Counted from the stretch's first letter, positions 1 to 10,574 are shown. The stretch is DNA of 64,000 nt from Sesamum alatum (GCA_034509735.1 JACGWO010000002.1:41223855-41287854), one strand, 5' to 3'. Numbers and translations are program-made. Notes: a model not told the origin generated them from the sequence alone.

Positions 1-1440
1 GTGTATGTGTATGAACTCATACTGATTATATGATCATTTCTAAATTTATAATTTATGAAAAGTCGTACAACTATATAAATCTTTAAATACTAGACCCTAT
101 GTCCAGGTACAATTTTAGCTCCCTACTCTAGTTTTACGACCTCTAATGCTTCTCTTATATGATTTTATTGACTTAGACATCGAAGGGCTATAACCGAGTT
201 TTTTATTGTAGTTCTTATGTTTTGTTATCTTTCTTGTCATGTATTAGGGGAATCAAGGCTAACCTAAGCTGATTTGGAACATGTGCTTACGGATCGGACA
301 TGAGCGAATCTAACAATTCCATATACACATTACATGCATTGGGTAAGGCTCTCGTAAGATTTGTCATAATTATATATATCCTTTTAGAATTAATGGACGT
401 CTAATAAATATCCCTAGACAATGAACTGTCACGATGCGGTATTTATTAGATAGTCATTAATTCCAGCGGCTATTCGTAATTTGAAAATTTTCAAACAATG
501 AGGGGACATTTGTAGTATTATTGCAAATTTAAGGGGAGCCCATTATAATTTACCCTATATATATATATATATATATTACATGTATAAATTATTTCTTTAA
601 ATACATTAATTGTATCAACTTTTACATCTAATAAATATAATATTTTCAATTTATAATAGAAAATCTTAACTACTTTTTCCGCAATTTATCAAGTCATGAT
701 TTGAAACACATCATCAATCAAGATTCAAGACCATAATATCCTCTTGTTCATCAACTCATAAGTTCATTTATCTCCATGGGCACATTTCTTTTTATTATTT
801 TTTTGGAATAAAAAAATCTTGTGAAGGGTTGGTAGAGAGTAGGTGGTGACTGTGATCAGTTTGGTGGTAGTACTACATAATTTATTTATTTTTTTCTGTG
901 ATATACTTTTCCAGTTATCCTATATTTCTTCAATTTAAGTTCTAAATGTTACTTAAAAAAAAAGAAAGAAAGAAAATCATTCCCTATATTATAATTAATT
1001 GAGTATCGTCTAGAAATCATGGTTATTAATATTATTTACTAGGGCCAAACAAAATTGACGCGATAACTTAAATTTTGACGACGATTGATTAACAATGTCA
1101 TAATTGTTTCTATGATCCAATATTTTAACATGAGTAAAGTTTTGCCTCGTTAGCAAAAACAACATCTAATAGCTATTGTTCAATTGTAGTTAATTAATAT
1201 TCGCCATAATTTATTACTTTTCATTATGATAATTAATCATAATAAAAAATTATATTTATTCTGATGTTTACAGTTAACAATGTTTTGCTCACGTGATAAT
1301 ATTATGAGTTGTTGCCCTATGAATATTGATACATGGTCTATATATCTTAATGATAGTTTCTTATTGTTATTTTTGTATTTTTTATTTAAAAACGCTGATT
1401 ATATTTAATCATTAGTATGTAATATTTTTATAATATATAA
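1..1440. other. AT-rich intergenic DNA, no gene seen
   Basis: No convincing reading frame, RNA gene or complete transposon is seen here. An (AT)n run lies at about 559-582. The stretch at about 400-558, ending in a 'gtaatttaccc'-like terminus, resembles one end of the MITE family found complete at 4984-5426, so it is probably a half-copy. The rest is unassigned. Confidence 0.5.
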
Positions 1441-2026
1441 TGAGTCACACTTACTATGAATAATATTGCAACGAAATGAATTCCGTAGCTAATGAGATGG
1501 ACTAACAATGGATATTTCGTAATAAATTAGGTATTAAAATTATCCAAAAAAAAAAATAGGTACATAAGCAACAAAATGGCTACAAATTCTGTAATTTCGT
1601 AGCTAATGAGATGGACTAACAATGAATATTTCGTAGCAAATTACATATTAAAAATATCCAAAGAAATGAGGTACATACGCAACGACTTAGCTACAAAGTT
1701 TTGCGTAGCAAGTAAGTTTGAAAAAAAAAAGTATAGAATATTTTAATTGACCAAATGAATTACGGAACTATCGTAGTTCTGAAAATGAAAATTGCTACGA
1801 AGTCTCATTTGCAGTGGAAACAAAAAAGGGCTATGAAATTTTCATCAAGATAGTAATGAAAACAATTCCAGAACTTCTATTTCTATAGGGACGGCATTGT
1901 TAGGAATTTTGGTAGAAAAAATTGCTACATAATTTTCGTAGCCATGGCGTTGGAAATTAATTACTACAAAATTTCCACTTCCATTGCATCAATAATGGCC
2001 ACAGATTTTCTGTTACTATTTGTGAT
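1440..2026. mobile_element. Degenerate CACTA-like terminal region
   Basis: The region is full of short motifs in both orientations of the form gctacaaa / ttcgtagc, the pattern of subterminal repeats in CACTA (En/Spm) ends. A unit of about 117 bp beginning 'cgtagctaatgagatgg' is present twice in tandem (about 1484 and 1600). The edge near 2013-2026 (ctatttgtgatag) could be a decayed version of the family terminus that ends in GTAGTG. No intact inverted terminus or target duplication is visible, so the class is inferred. Confidence 0.35.
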
Positions 2027-2540
2027 AGCCCGTCCCACATTGATTATGAACTAATAAGATAAACAATATATAAGCATTCACCAAAGAACTCAAGTGCATC
2101 CATATATATCTCTTTTCACCAAGTTGTTCTTAATTGAAATTCAGGATGCACTTGGGTGGGTTTGAAGGCAATTCTCACATCCAACAGGCTCGTAGACGCA
2201 AAGTCGGGAACTAAGTGTAATGTGGACAAGGCGTGTGGGAGTGAAACCAGAACGTGGCACTAATGTACATAACAATAGAAACTCCATAGTTAAGATTATA
2301 AAAATTATTAAATATTCACAACGGATATTTCGTCATACTGCAACAAAATTGGCTACAGAACATACATATATTATATACCTACAGAAAGGGCTACAGAAAT
2401 TCGTAGCCATGAAATAGCTACAGATATTAAAATAACTGTAGCCAAAATTAGCTACAGAGGTATAGGTTTCGGAAATAGCTACAATCATTTTTGTAGCTAT
2501 AGATACTGATATATGAGCATCTGCTACGGCTAGGCTGAAG
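2027..2540 (+). other. Unassigned repeat with snRNA-type promoter motifs
   Basis: A GTCCCACATTG motif (2032-2042) matches the plant snRNA upstream sequence element, RTCCCACATCG, at 10 of 11 positions. TATATAAG lies at 2067-2074, leaving 24 nt between them, the spacing known for Pol III snRNA promoters of dicots. The DNA downstream (about 2095-2260) is not U6, U3 or 7SL as far as I can read. From 2330 to 2520 more 'gctacag/ctgtagc' motifs of the CACTA-like type appear. It may simply be a repeat that carries these promoter words. Confidence 0.3.
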
Positions 2541-2549
2541 CGAATGCCT

Positions 2550-2795
2550 TGTTTTTTGGTAGTGACACCGCTGCACCACTTTTTTGTAATGCCGAAAATA
2601 AATCTCGACTGATATGATAATTACTTTATTCAACTTTCCAAATTGTATATTAATGATAAATTAGTTTTTTTTTTCTTTTCTTCTTTTTTTTAATGTGATA
2701 TGTTAGTTTATATATAACTTACTCTTATTTATAATATATTTTAAAGCATAAAAAAATATTTATTTTGTGCACGCAGAAACAATGTGACAGGACCA

Positions 2796-2842
<47 letters not shown>
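2550..2842. mobile_element. Helitron-like non-autonomous element, fragment
   Basis: The stretch shares body blocks with the elements at 10272-10574 and 28476-28754: 'gacaccgctgcaccacttttttgtaatgc', then 'ataattactttattcaac', a T-rich block, and 'cttatttataatatattttaaagc'. The 3' side runs into an (AT)n array at 2799-2841 instead of the CTAG terminus. The family assignment to Helitrons is inferred from the better copies. Confidence 0.35.
2799..2841. repeat. (AT)n microsatellite
   Basis: An uninterrupted alternation of A and T of about 43 bases, immediately beside the Helitron-like fragment. Confidence 0.95.
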
Positions 2843-2844
<2 letters not shown>

Positions 2845-4012
2845 AATTCCAGATGCGCCAAATGATTCTCTCTTTGGATATTCAGCTTGAAACTACCTTC
2901 CGTTTTCCATTTCTTTGTTTTATTTTATATTGTCTTCATTCCTTGGTTAAGTAATAAGCTTTCTATTGGACGACTGAGAATGATAATTTGTCTTGATTGA
3001 ATATTTAACAAAATAAATTGCCCTATACATAACTTTTAGGGATAATTATATTTATATTATCAATTTATGGTTTGGTTACACAAATCACCATGTTTTTTAC
3101 ATATTCCCATGAGAAAATATTTACATTATTTATACAAATCATCCCTACTTTTTGAAAAATTTACACATACACCCTTGCTTATTGATTATTATGGGTGGTT
3201 TATGTAATTATATAACAGGTAGGGGTGATTTTATTTAAATTTAGGAATTTTAAAAAAAATTACCACCTTCAAATTCGGTTGAGCGCAATTTTGTGCTCTG
3301 TTTTTCCTAAAATTAGTATCCTTCTCTTTTTCTCCGGCCACACGATAAAACAAGGTTTTATTTTTTAAAATAGAAATTTTATCTCTAAAAGTACCCAGCC
3401 ATTTAAATTGATGAATTAACAAACTATAACTCTCAACCACACTTTTGAAGATAATTAATAACTAGCGATCAAAGTATACTCAATATATATGAGTAATTTA
3501 AATTTTATATGATACTTATTTAATTAAATGAAATTAAAAAAAAACATGAATCATCGATCAAAATTTATAAGATAGATCAAATTTAAATTTACATGAATAA
3601 AAATATAACTGATATAACCAATTAATTAAAGAAACTATTATTTATGGATAAAAAAGTTAAGGGTATTTTAGTCAATTCAATATAAAAAGTAATCTTTCTA
3701 GGATGATTTTGCATCCACATGTGATACTGAACCAATGAAGTCTTAGCTTAATAATTAAGTTTGAGGTCATGGGTTCGAGTTTTTTTTATTTCAATCCCCA
3801 TTATTTCTCCTCGGCCTAGAAAAATATTTCATTTGAAAAGTAGTGACGAGGGTGATACTGAAAAACATTAATGATCATAGTGTGTTGCAGCTCAAAAACT
3901 GCAGAACAAATAATAGCAGCAAGAGTAAGTAAGAAATGACAAACAATATTAACTAGATAATAATTTTTTTTTTATCAAATAATATAAATAATGTTCCTCA
4001 ATAATAAAATTT
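2843..4012. other. AT-rich intergenic DNA, no gene seen
   Basis: No gene is visible. The part at about 3040-3235 looks like a decayed MITE of the 'ggataatta...ttacacaaatca' kind. At about 3735-3785 a tRNA-like word pair occurs (tcttagcttaataattaag and catgggttcgag), probably the head of a SINE. It does not fold or read as a functional tRNA. Confidence 0.45.
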
Positions 4013-4274
4013 AGGATAAATTACATTGACACCCCCTGATGTTAGGCTCAATTACACAAACACTCCCTGTCTTTTGCGAAATTACAGTTACACCACTTGA
4101 AGGGTGTTAGTGTAATATCTTTAGGTGGTATTAGTGTAAGTTTTACCTTGAATAGGGAGTGTAGTTGTAATACAATTACAACCTCAGGGAAGTGGTATTG
4201 TAATTTTAATAAAAATAAAGAATATTTGTGTATTTTGATCAAATTTTAAGGTATGTCACTGTAATTTACGCTAA
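4013..4274. mobile_element. MITE with terminal inverted repeats
   Basis: Left terminus 'aggataaattacattgacac' is matched in inverted orientation by the right end, where 'gtcactgtaatttacgctaa' closes the unit. Inner arms also pair (ttacacaaacactcc against aatatttgtgtat). The unit is about 262 bp, has no coding capacity, and its class (probably Mutator-like) is inferred from the terminal style only. Confidence 0.55.
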
Positions 4275-4474
4275 AATTTATGTTGTATTCTCATTTCATA
4301 GTTTTAAACAAAAGGGGAGCTATTAAAATTAAATCCGCTCAGTAGTAAGATTAGAATTGGGATTTGAGTATGATGTTAAATCTTTGAGTGTCTATCTTGC
4401 CATTTGCCAAGTGTCCTAAGGAGATTGCTCGATTCATATCTCAAAGTCATCTCAAAAGTGTCGCTCATTTTTAA

Positions 4475-4735
4475 AAAAAAAATGATAAATATTATTAATT
4501 GAAATAAATTTATTATAATCAATCATATCGAATATCATTATCTAACAGAGTCAATCCCAACAATTATACCATGATCAACAATATCACATAAATTAAATTT
4601 AAATAATACCTTACTATTACAGTATACAAACAATATTTACTATGCATTGATCGAGTTCAAACCCATGACCTCTAAGATTATAGGAATTCAACCTTAACTA
4701 TTAGATTAAGATATTATTTATAAAAATGTCGGTCA
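4475..4735 (-). mobile_element. tRNA-derived SINE, antisense copy
   Basis: Read on the minus strand, the head contains a tRNA-like A box region (taatctaatagttaagg) and a B-box-like GGGTTTGAACTCG. The body then matches the SINE interrupted at 15423-15973, including 'actgtaatagtaaggtatt' and the tail region around 'gttgggattgac'. It has no coding capacity. The head and body are diverged from the 15.4-kb copy, so both are old. Confidence 0.5.
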
Positions 4736-4983
4736 CTTAAACTTCATTGAAATTATTGAGACTACAAGTTCATAACTCAAACGTATTCGAAATAAATTTT
4801 GTTTTTTTAGTTGAAATAAATTATAAAAAAAAAATTGTAAGTAAAATGTCAGTAAAAGTTAGGAATGTTGAAATCAAAAGTTAAAATGAAAAAAAGTTGA
4901 AATTTGGTATTTGGACAAACAATTTGATACTTATAACTTTGTTAATAAATTGTAGAAGTTGGTAGGGAACTATTTATAATTTT
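4736..4983. other. AT-rich spacer, nothing recognised
   Basis: No gene, terminal repeat or RNA motif is seen between the SINE and the next MITE. Confidence 0.5.
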
Positions 4984-5426
4984 GGATAAATTACTGTTAT
5001 CTTTCTTGAGGTTTGACATAATTACAAATACTTTCTCGTTGTTTAAAAAATTACAAATACCCCCCTCGAATTAAAAATAATTATGCAGTCTCTAGATGGA
5101 GGTGTTAAAAGTATTTACCCTCGCTAAATTTTATATTTTTTTAAAAAAAAACATATGAAAAAACGTGAAAAAAATCTAACGGTCGGTAAAATAAATAATC
5201 CATAGAGAATATTAGTCCATAAACATATTTTAAAAAATTCTAAAAAAAATATAATTATAACTTATAATCTAAAATGGCATTTTGGGCAGTTCAGATGAAA
5301 ATCTAACGGAATGAGCTCGTTGTTAGATGGACGCTAAGTTAGGAAGATACTATTTGCAGTTTCCCAAACAACGAGGAGATATTTGTAATTATGTCAAAAC
5401 CTCGGGGCGGTGATTGTAATTTATCC
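4984..5426. mobile_element. MITE (about 440 bp family)
   Basis: The left end 'ggataaattactgttatctt' pairs with the right end 'ggtgattgtaatttatcc'. Inner arms pair as well: ataattacaaatactttctcgttgttt against aacaacgaggagatatttgtaattat. Relatives lie at 43333-43756 and at 54602-57233 (there split by a solo LTR). No coding capacity is present. Confidence 0.65.
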
Positions 5427-6047
5427 TATAATTTTTGGCTTAAATGATGTTAATATAAACAATTCAAAAGCAACAATTGTAAGACAAAAATACTCGGTTT
5501 CATCTTATTTTCAACATTAAGTTGAGAATTGCTCAGAATAAGCATTTACAAACACCCCCCACACAATTTAATTAGACGCTCTGGGTTTCATTCATGTAAA
5601 TATAGTACAACAGTTATATAGGCTAGATTGTATTTACAGCCCTCCATGTGAGGGGGTGGCAATTTATGAACTCTAGTTATAAAGGTGGCAAATTATAACC
5701 GATAATTCAATAATTTTTAGTAATTAGAGGATTCCGATCACTGGAGTTTTCTTACTTGCTGGAAATTGCTACCATGGATAAAATTAGGATTATTTTAAAT
5801 TATGTTTTTTACTGACGAAACACCCAATCAATCCCCCCTAGTCACAAAAGCAATGACTAAATTATATTTTATACCCTGTATATATGTTGGGGGTGTCATT
5901 TTAAGAACTGCAGTTAAAACGAATATTGACAATTAAATACCCACAATTCATTAATTTTGTATAATTTTAGGGCTTTTTTTTTTTTTTTTTTTCCATATCA
6001 TCTACTTGAACTGCAATTTCCAAATTACAAACGTTTCCGTACATATG
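5427..6047. repeat. Spacer with left arm of a large inverted repeat
   Basis: About 5590-5920 is a diverged reverse-complement copy of about 6400-6715. Shared words include 'aactgcagtt', 'taaaatataatttagtcat', 'gactagggggattgatt' and 'tttaactag..ttaa..t'. The 480-bp stretch between the arms has no gene. The second segmental copy keeps only the right arm (about 19960-20610). Confidence 0.55.
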
Positions 6048-6931
6048 CCACACAGAAGTAGCAACAGCACAGAATGGGGATCCTTCTTTGTAGTCAAGCT
6101 TATATCAATTTTTATGGTCTCCTTTTTGTAAATTCAGAACGCGAAGAACTTTATATTTTTCTGTTTATCAGCTTTGTCGCAAACATTATTCTCAAATTAT
6201 CGTAATAATATATCTCGACACTTATTTCCTTTTTTTTCTTTTATACAGAATTGTTAGCTTATACTGTTACGAATTAGTCAATTGATATTATACCTATAAG
6301 TCATTTATCAAGTGAAAAATAACGTACTAATCCACATAAGCTAATGACATGAAAGATGAAAAAAAAATGAGTCCTAAATAATTGCACAAAATTAATGATG
6401 TAACTGCAGTTATGAAAATGCCACCCTCTAAACATACAGGGCATAAAATACAATTTAGTCATCATTTACATGACTAGGGGGATTGATTAGATGCTTCATC
6501 GGCAAAAATTCCAATTTTAAAACCCTAATTTCGTCCACGTTGATAATTTCTAACGAATTATACAATTCTGTTGGCCGAAGTCATTGAATTATTAAAACTT
6601 ATGGAATTATGAATTGTAATTTGCGATCCTTTAACTAGGATCCTTAAATTAACACCCCCACTAACATACACGACACTAAAATGCAATTTAGCCTATTAAT
6701 AGGTAGGAGCCTTAGTTGAGTACGAACCAAGGACGGATCTAGGAGCCCCCAAGTTTTGTAATTTTTTCGTTTAAATTATACATAAACTTTATTTTTTTAT
6801 ATATTGCCCCTTTCAATTTTCTAATTCTGTTTAAAATTATATAATTTTTTAATCTTTTCATATATTAGCCCCTAATTATTTTAATTGCCTCCAGTAATGT
6901 GGCAACGTGAATTTAATGTTATAATTTTTTG

Positions 6932-7302
6932 GAGAAAATTGCAATTTCACTCCCAAAATATAGGGTTATTTGCAATATTAGTTCTATACTTTTTGAAATA
7001 GCCAATATTGGTCCCATACTTTAGGAAAACATTGCAAAGTTAGTCCCGGCGTAGGAATATTAGTCCCACACTTTAGAAAAATATTACAAAATTAATCCCA
7101 TATTTTAGCAAAACGTTGCAAAATTAGTTCCAAAGTTTGTCCCAAATGTTGCAAAGTTAGTCCCAAAGTTATAATTTTTCTACGGTGGGATTAACTTTGC
7201 AATATTTTCCTAAAGTATGGGACTAATATTGGTTATTTAAAGAAATATGGGACTAATATTGCAAACCATCATGTACTTTGGGACCAAAAATGCAATTTTC
7301 TC
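6932..7302. mobile_element. Palindromic MITE (Mutator-like TIR style)
   Basis: The element folds along most of its length: 'gagaaaattgcaattt' at the left pairs with 'aaatgcaattttctc' at the right, and the inner arms carry the words 'cccatactttaggaaaa' and 'ttttcctaaagtatggg'. Segmental copy 2 has no such insertion at the corresponding place (near 20800), so it inserted after the duplication or was lost from copy 2. The flanks are T-rich (taattttttg / attttttttgg), giving a plausible but low-complexity target duplication. Confidence 0.7.
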
Positions 7303-7310
7303 ATTTTTTT

Positions 7311-7850
7311 GGCTTAAATATATTTTTGGTCCTGTAATTTTGGCACTTTGGCATTTTTATTCTTTATCGTTTTAGGATTACAAAAGAGTCCTGTAACTTT
7401 TTAACATTTCGTAATTTTGGTCCTTTCAATGTCGGATTTTGCAAAAGTCGCCGGAAGATATCATGTGCGTCTCATGTGGTTCATTTAAATTGGGGTTTTG
7501 GTTCGGATTGGTTCACTTGTGACAACAAGAACGAAAAATTAAAAAATAAAATGACGTAGCACATGATTTATTCTGACAACTTTTGTAAAATCCATTACCA
7601 GAAGGACTAAAATTGCAAAATGCCAAAAAATTACAGGACTCTTTTGCAACTCCTAGAAAGATAAAGGATAAAAATGTCAAAATCGTGAGGGCAACATGAT
7701 TTGTTCCGGCAACTTTTGTGAAATCCGACACCGAAAGGACCAAAATCACGAAATATCAAAAAATTACAGGACTATTTTGCAAGCCTAGAAAGATAAAGGA
7801 TAAAAATATCAAAGTGCTATAATTACAGGACTAAAAATTTATTAAAGCCT
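7311..7850. mobile_element. MITE with long terminal inverted repeats
   Basis: The left terminus 'ggcttaaatatatttttggt' is mirrored at the right by 'actaaaaatttattaaagcc', and the inverted arms extend more than 150 bp inward. An internal block of about 95 bp is repeated in direct orientation (about 7596-7690 and 7737-7830), so the right arm is partly duplicated. It is adjacent to the preceding MITE and is likewise absent from segmental copy 2. It has no coding capacity. Confidence 0.7.
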
Positions 7851-8028
7851 AATTTTTTTGACCGCTCAAACTTTCACAATGTGAACTTAATGTGTATAAT
7901 TTTCCGACCCCTCATACTTTCACTCCTAGATCCATTCAAGAAGAATAACGTTTATTAGGGATTTCATTTTCTAGCTTCGCTGTCAATTTTAATTTCTCTT
8001 TTTTCCTAATATGATATCATTTTCGTTC

Positions 8029-8287
8029 GCCGAGGAGGCTTAGCTTAGTTGGTGAAATTGAGGCCCCATGATTCTACAGATCATGGGTTCAAAAACCTGT
8101 GTGGGTTGATGTTATTTCCACTATATAGTAGGTATGATTTGTTGTTGTAATAACTAGGTATTAGTTTATGTGATATTATTGATTTAATTGTTTGTAATTA
8201 TCTCTGTTCAATATTGATAGTCGACGGGACTGAATGTAATCACTTTACTTTCGATTAATAAAATTCATCGCGTCCAATTCAAAAAAA
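8029..8287 (+). mobile_element. tRNA-derived SINE, copy A
   Basis: The head starts GCCGAGGAGGC. An A-box-like TAGCTTAGTTGG lies at 8041-8052 and a B-box-like GGTTCAAAAACC at 8086-8097; the tail is a short A run. The flanks atatcattttcgttc and atatccttttcgttc form a target duplication with one mismatch. The same insertion is present in the paralogous segment (20933-21190), so it predates the segmental duplication. The family name is unknown to me. Confidence 0.8.
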
Positions 8288-8875
8288 TATATATCCTTTT
8301 CGTTCAATGTTGGCAGATTCGACGAGTCGAATAAATGCAAGAAAAAGTGAAGAGGATGTATTTCCCAAAATCTTTAATAGATCTGAAACATTAAAATCGA
8401 ATATATATCATCCATGTAAAATTTATCTATAATACTTAAATATCACACCTTACAAAAATTCAATCGAGTTTCATAAATAGACTGACGCACATACATAATT
8501 TATCCACCGTACATATGATTGAATTAAAGAAACATGGATGATCCAACGACAAGCAATTAACCAATCAAACGTGGAAATATTCAGTCCTCCATAAATTATC
8601 CATATGCTAACAAAATCAGTAACCTTTCTTATTAAAGCAAATGGTTAATTACCTTTAAACCCCTTCTAAAAATGTAAAATATACTTTCTCTTAACTTTTT
8701 TTTTGAAATTACACTTGCGTTCCTCCAAGAATTGTTATTTATAATTATATTCATTCCCGTAGAATTTAATTGAAAAATGTTGACGTTTAGCATTAATTAA
8801 GTGTATTTTTTTTTTAAAAAAAAGAAAAAAGGTACAATTTCACACCTTTATAGGGGGTTTAAAGTGTAATCATCC

Positions 8876-9140
8876 GCCGAGGAGGCATACCTTAGTTGCT
8901 GAAGCTGAGACCCCATAGTTTTAGAGGTCATGGGTTCGAACTCCTGCGTGGGTTGATGTTATTTTTTACTGTCTTGTAGGTATGATTTGTTGTTGTAATA
9001 ACTAGGTGTTAGTTTATGTGATATTATTGATTTGATTGTTTGTAATTGTCTCTGTTCGATATTGATAACCGACAGAATTGAATGTAATCACTTTACTTTC
9101 AATTAATAAAAATTTATCGCTTCTAATTCCAAAAAAAAAA
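8876..9140 (+). mobile_element. tRNA-derived SINE, copy B, with perfect target duplication
   Basis: This is the same family as 8029-8287: GCCGAGGAGGC head, B box GGTTCGAACTCC, and a 3' A tract. It is bounded by a perfect 15-bp direct repeat, aaagtgtaatcatcc (8861-8875 and 9141-9155). Copy 2 of the segment lacks it near 27370, so this is a post-duplication insertion in copy 1. Confidence 0.85.
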
Positions 9141-9440
9141 AAAGTGTAATCATCCCAAAAGTAAAACAATCAACTTAATTGAGATTACGAAACGTAGCAA
9201 ACTCGATTAAAAATTACTCGATTGAGTAAAATCTCAACTTGACATGTAACAATATATATATGCATCACCAAATTACTAATTATGAGAATAATCCATGCAT
9301 GGATGAGACAAATCACCCCCTAAATTCTCACGTAAACTCGAAAAACAAAGAAAAGGACAAAAGGGTCATAACGGTGTAGTTATTTAAAGCCATGAAGCAT
9401 GGCTTATCAACGAGCGAGCAAGCCGACCTAGCTTAGCTTA

Positions 9441-10004
9441 CTAGCACTCGTACAACTTAATATCAACACGAAGCCTAAAGTAAACATCTCCCTCAAATGC
9501 ATCACATGTCAAAGTGGCTACCCCTCGAGCCATGAAGAAGTCGCCAGTCCCTCCAATTACCGAAATGTCCCTGGTCTTGTTCATCAACGGATTAGCCCCC
9601 GCAAAGTTCAACGTCCCTACGTACTCTGTCGAATTGAACAGAAATGAGAACCCGACCCACGACCCGTATATACTCCACTGGTCGTAGAAATACATGCCCT
9701 GGGCCCGGCCCACCGGCGTCCCGTGGAAGTTGTTGTCCAGGGTTATCGGGTCGTCGAACACCATCAAGTCCCCGAAATTGTACGGCTTCGCCATGGCGGT
9801 CTTGTTGCCCCACTGTGGGGAGCCGACGATGACGGCGGTTGCATTGTCGTGATTGTGGCCGTTGAAAAGAACGTCGTGGAAAAAGAAGGTGAGTTCTCGG
9901 CAGGGGGTCCGCGGGCGGCGGGTTTTGCGGCTGTAGGCGGTGGCGGAGGAGGCGGAGATGAGGAGGCAAAGGAAAAGGGCTGCGGCTTGGGTTTTGGTAG
10001 CCAT
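9441..10004 (-). CDS. Dirigent protein, DIR-a (pinoresinol-forming) type
   Basis: A single-exon gene of 187 codons. Residues 1-23 form a signal peptide ([20 protein letters not shown]...), so the product is secreted to the apoplast. The dirigent domain follows: HDVLFNG near 43-49, FDDPITLD near 83-90, [10 protein letters not shown] near 99-108, [11 protein letters not shown] near 151-161 and the C-terminal DIKLYEC. Cys35 and Cys187 are placed like the disulfide pair of AtDIR6. Four N-glycosylation sequons are visible (N54, N67, N124, N142). DIR-a proteins steer coupling of two coniferyl alcohol radicals to one pinoresinol enantiomer; which one cannot be read here. An in-frame ATG 54 bases upstream was rejected because it lies only just downstream of the TATA box (10059-10065), upstream of the expected transcript start. 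Compared with the pseudogene copy, the stop has moved one codon forward (TGG to TAG), removing a final Trp. Confidence 0.9.
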   Translation of the reverse strand: MATKTQAAALFLCLLISASSATAYSRKTRRPRTPCRELTFFFHDVLFNGHNHDNATAVIVGSPQWGNKTAMAKPYNFGDLMVFDDPITLDNNFHGTPVGRAQGMYFYDQWSIYGSWVGFSFLFNSTEYVGTLNFAGANPLMNKTRDISVIGGTGDFFMARGVATLTCDAFEGDVYFRLRVDIKLYEC

Positions 10005-10058
10005 AATTGGTGTTAATTCTACTAAGTTGTGTGGGAGTGGGTAATGCATTGGTATCAT

Positions 10059-10065
10059 TTTATAG
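10059..10065 (-). promoter_or_regulatory. TATA box of the dirigent gene
   Basis: CTATAAA on the minus strand, about 55 bases upstream of the chosen start codon. It is conserved in the duplicated copy at 28270-28276. It places transcription initiation near 10030-10035 and therefore supports the ATG at 10004. Confidence 0.7.
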
Positions 10066-10104
10066 TGTGTTGGGATTGGGGTTGGTGAGTTTTGTACTAT
10101 GACG

Positions 10105-10265
10105 ATTCTTTGTTTGACTGGTGAAGTTGAGGTCTCATAATTAAAAGTTGTAAGTTCGAGTTCTCTGAATATAAATATTTAATGTAATTTTATAATAGTA
10201 TATTTAGTTTGAATTTTTTGATTAATATAGTCATTAATGTATTGCGTTCAAAATATTGAAATAAT
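10105..10265 (+). repeat. SINE-like remnant
   Basis: A degenerate tRNA-like head (gactggtgaagttgaggtctc ... aagttcgagttct) is followed by an AT-rich body. It is present in both segmental copies (second at about 28315-28470). No clear tail or target duplication is seen. Confidence 0.3.
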
Positions 10266-10271
10266 TATATA

Positions 10272-10574
10272 TCTACACTATTATATAAAAGAAATCCCAT
10301 TTTTATTTACAAATGACGGTTAATGACACCGTCGCATCACTTTTTTGTAATGCAAAAAATAACTCTTAACTGATATAATAACTACTTTATTCAATTTTTT
10401 CAAATTTTATATTACTTAATAAATTAATTTTTTCTTTCTTTTCTTTTCCTTTTTTTTTAAATTTTTAATGTGATGTGTTAGTTTATATATATTTTACTCT
10501 TATTTATAATATATTTTAAAGCGTAAAAAATTATTTAGTATATGCGCGTAGGAATAGCGTACCACGACGGCTAG
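10272..10574 (+). mobile_element. Helitron-like non-autonomous element
   Basis: It starts TCTACACTATTATATAAAAG directly after an A and ends in CTAG, the pattern of plant Helitrons (5' TC, 3' CTRR, insertion between A and T). There is a GC-richer end segment just before CTAG. Diverged relatives lie at 28476-28754 (the paralogous copy), 2550-2842, 42750-43080, 58400-58600, 58600-58855 and 59630-59945. No helicase is encoded. The assignment is by terminal motifs only. Confidence 0.5.

Noticed and set aside
3735..3785. Possible tRNA gene
   Set aside because: Only A/B-box-like words are present; no cloverleaf or 3' part is recognisable. A SINE head is the simpler reading.
4475..5426. CRISPR-like spacing of repeats
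   Set aside because: The repeats are inverted MITE arms and SINE parts in plant DNA, not evenly spaced direct repeats.
6960..7300. Hairpin precursor of a microRNA
   Set aside because: The long near-perfect palindrome is a MITE; without small-RNA data a miRNA call is not justified.
9592..10016. Open frames of 60-125 codons on both strands overlapping the dirigent gene
   Set aside because: They are GC-rich shadows of the dirigent coding sequence; none has a domain, and the dirigent frame has clear motifs and a TATA box.
10005..10058. Upstream in-frame ATG of the dirigent gene giving an 18-residue extension
   Set aside because: It lies next to the TATA box, so it is probably not in the transcript, and the extension hides an otherwise good signal peptide.
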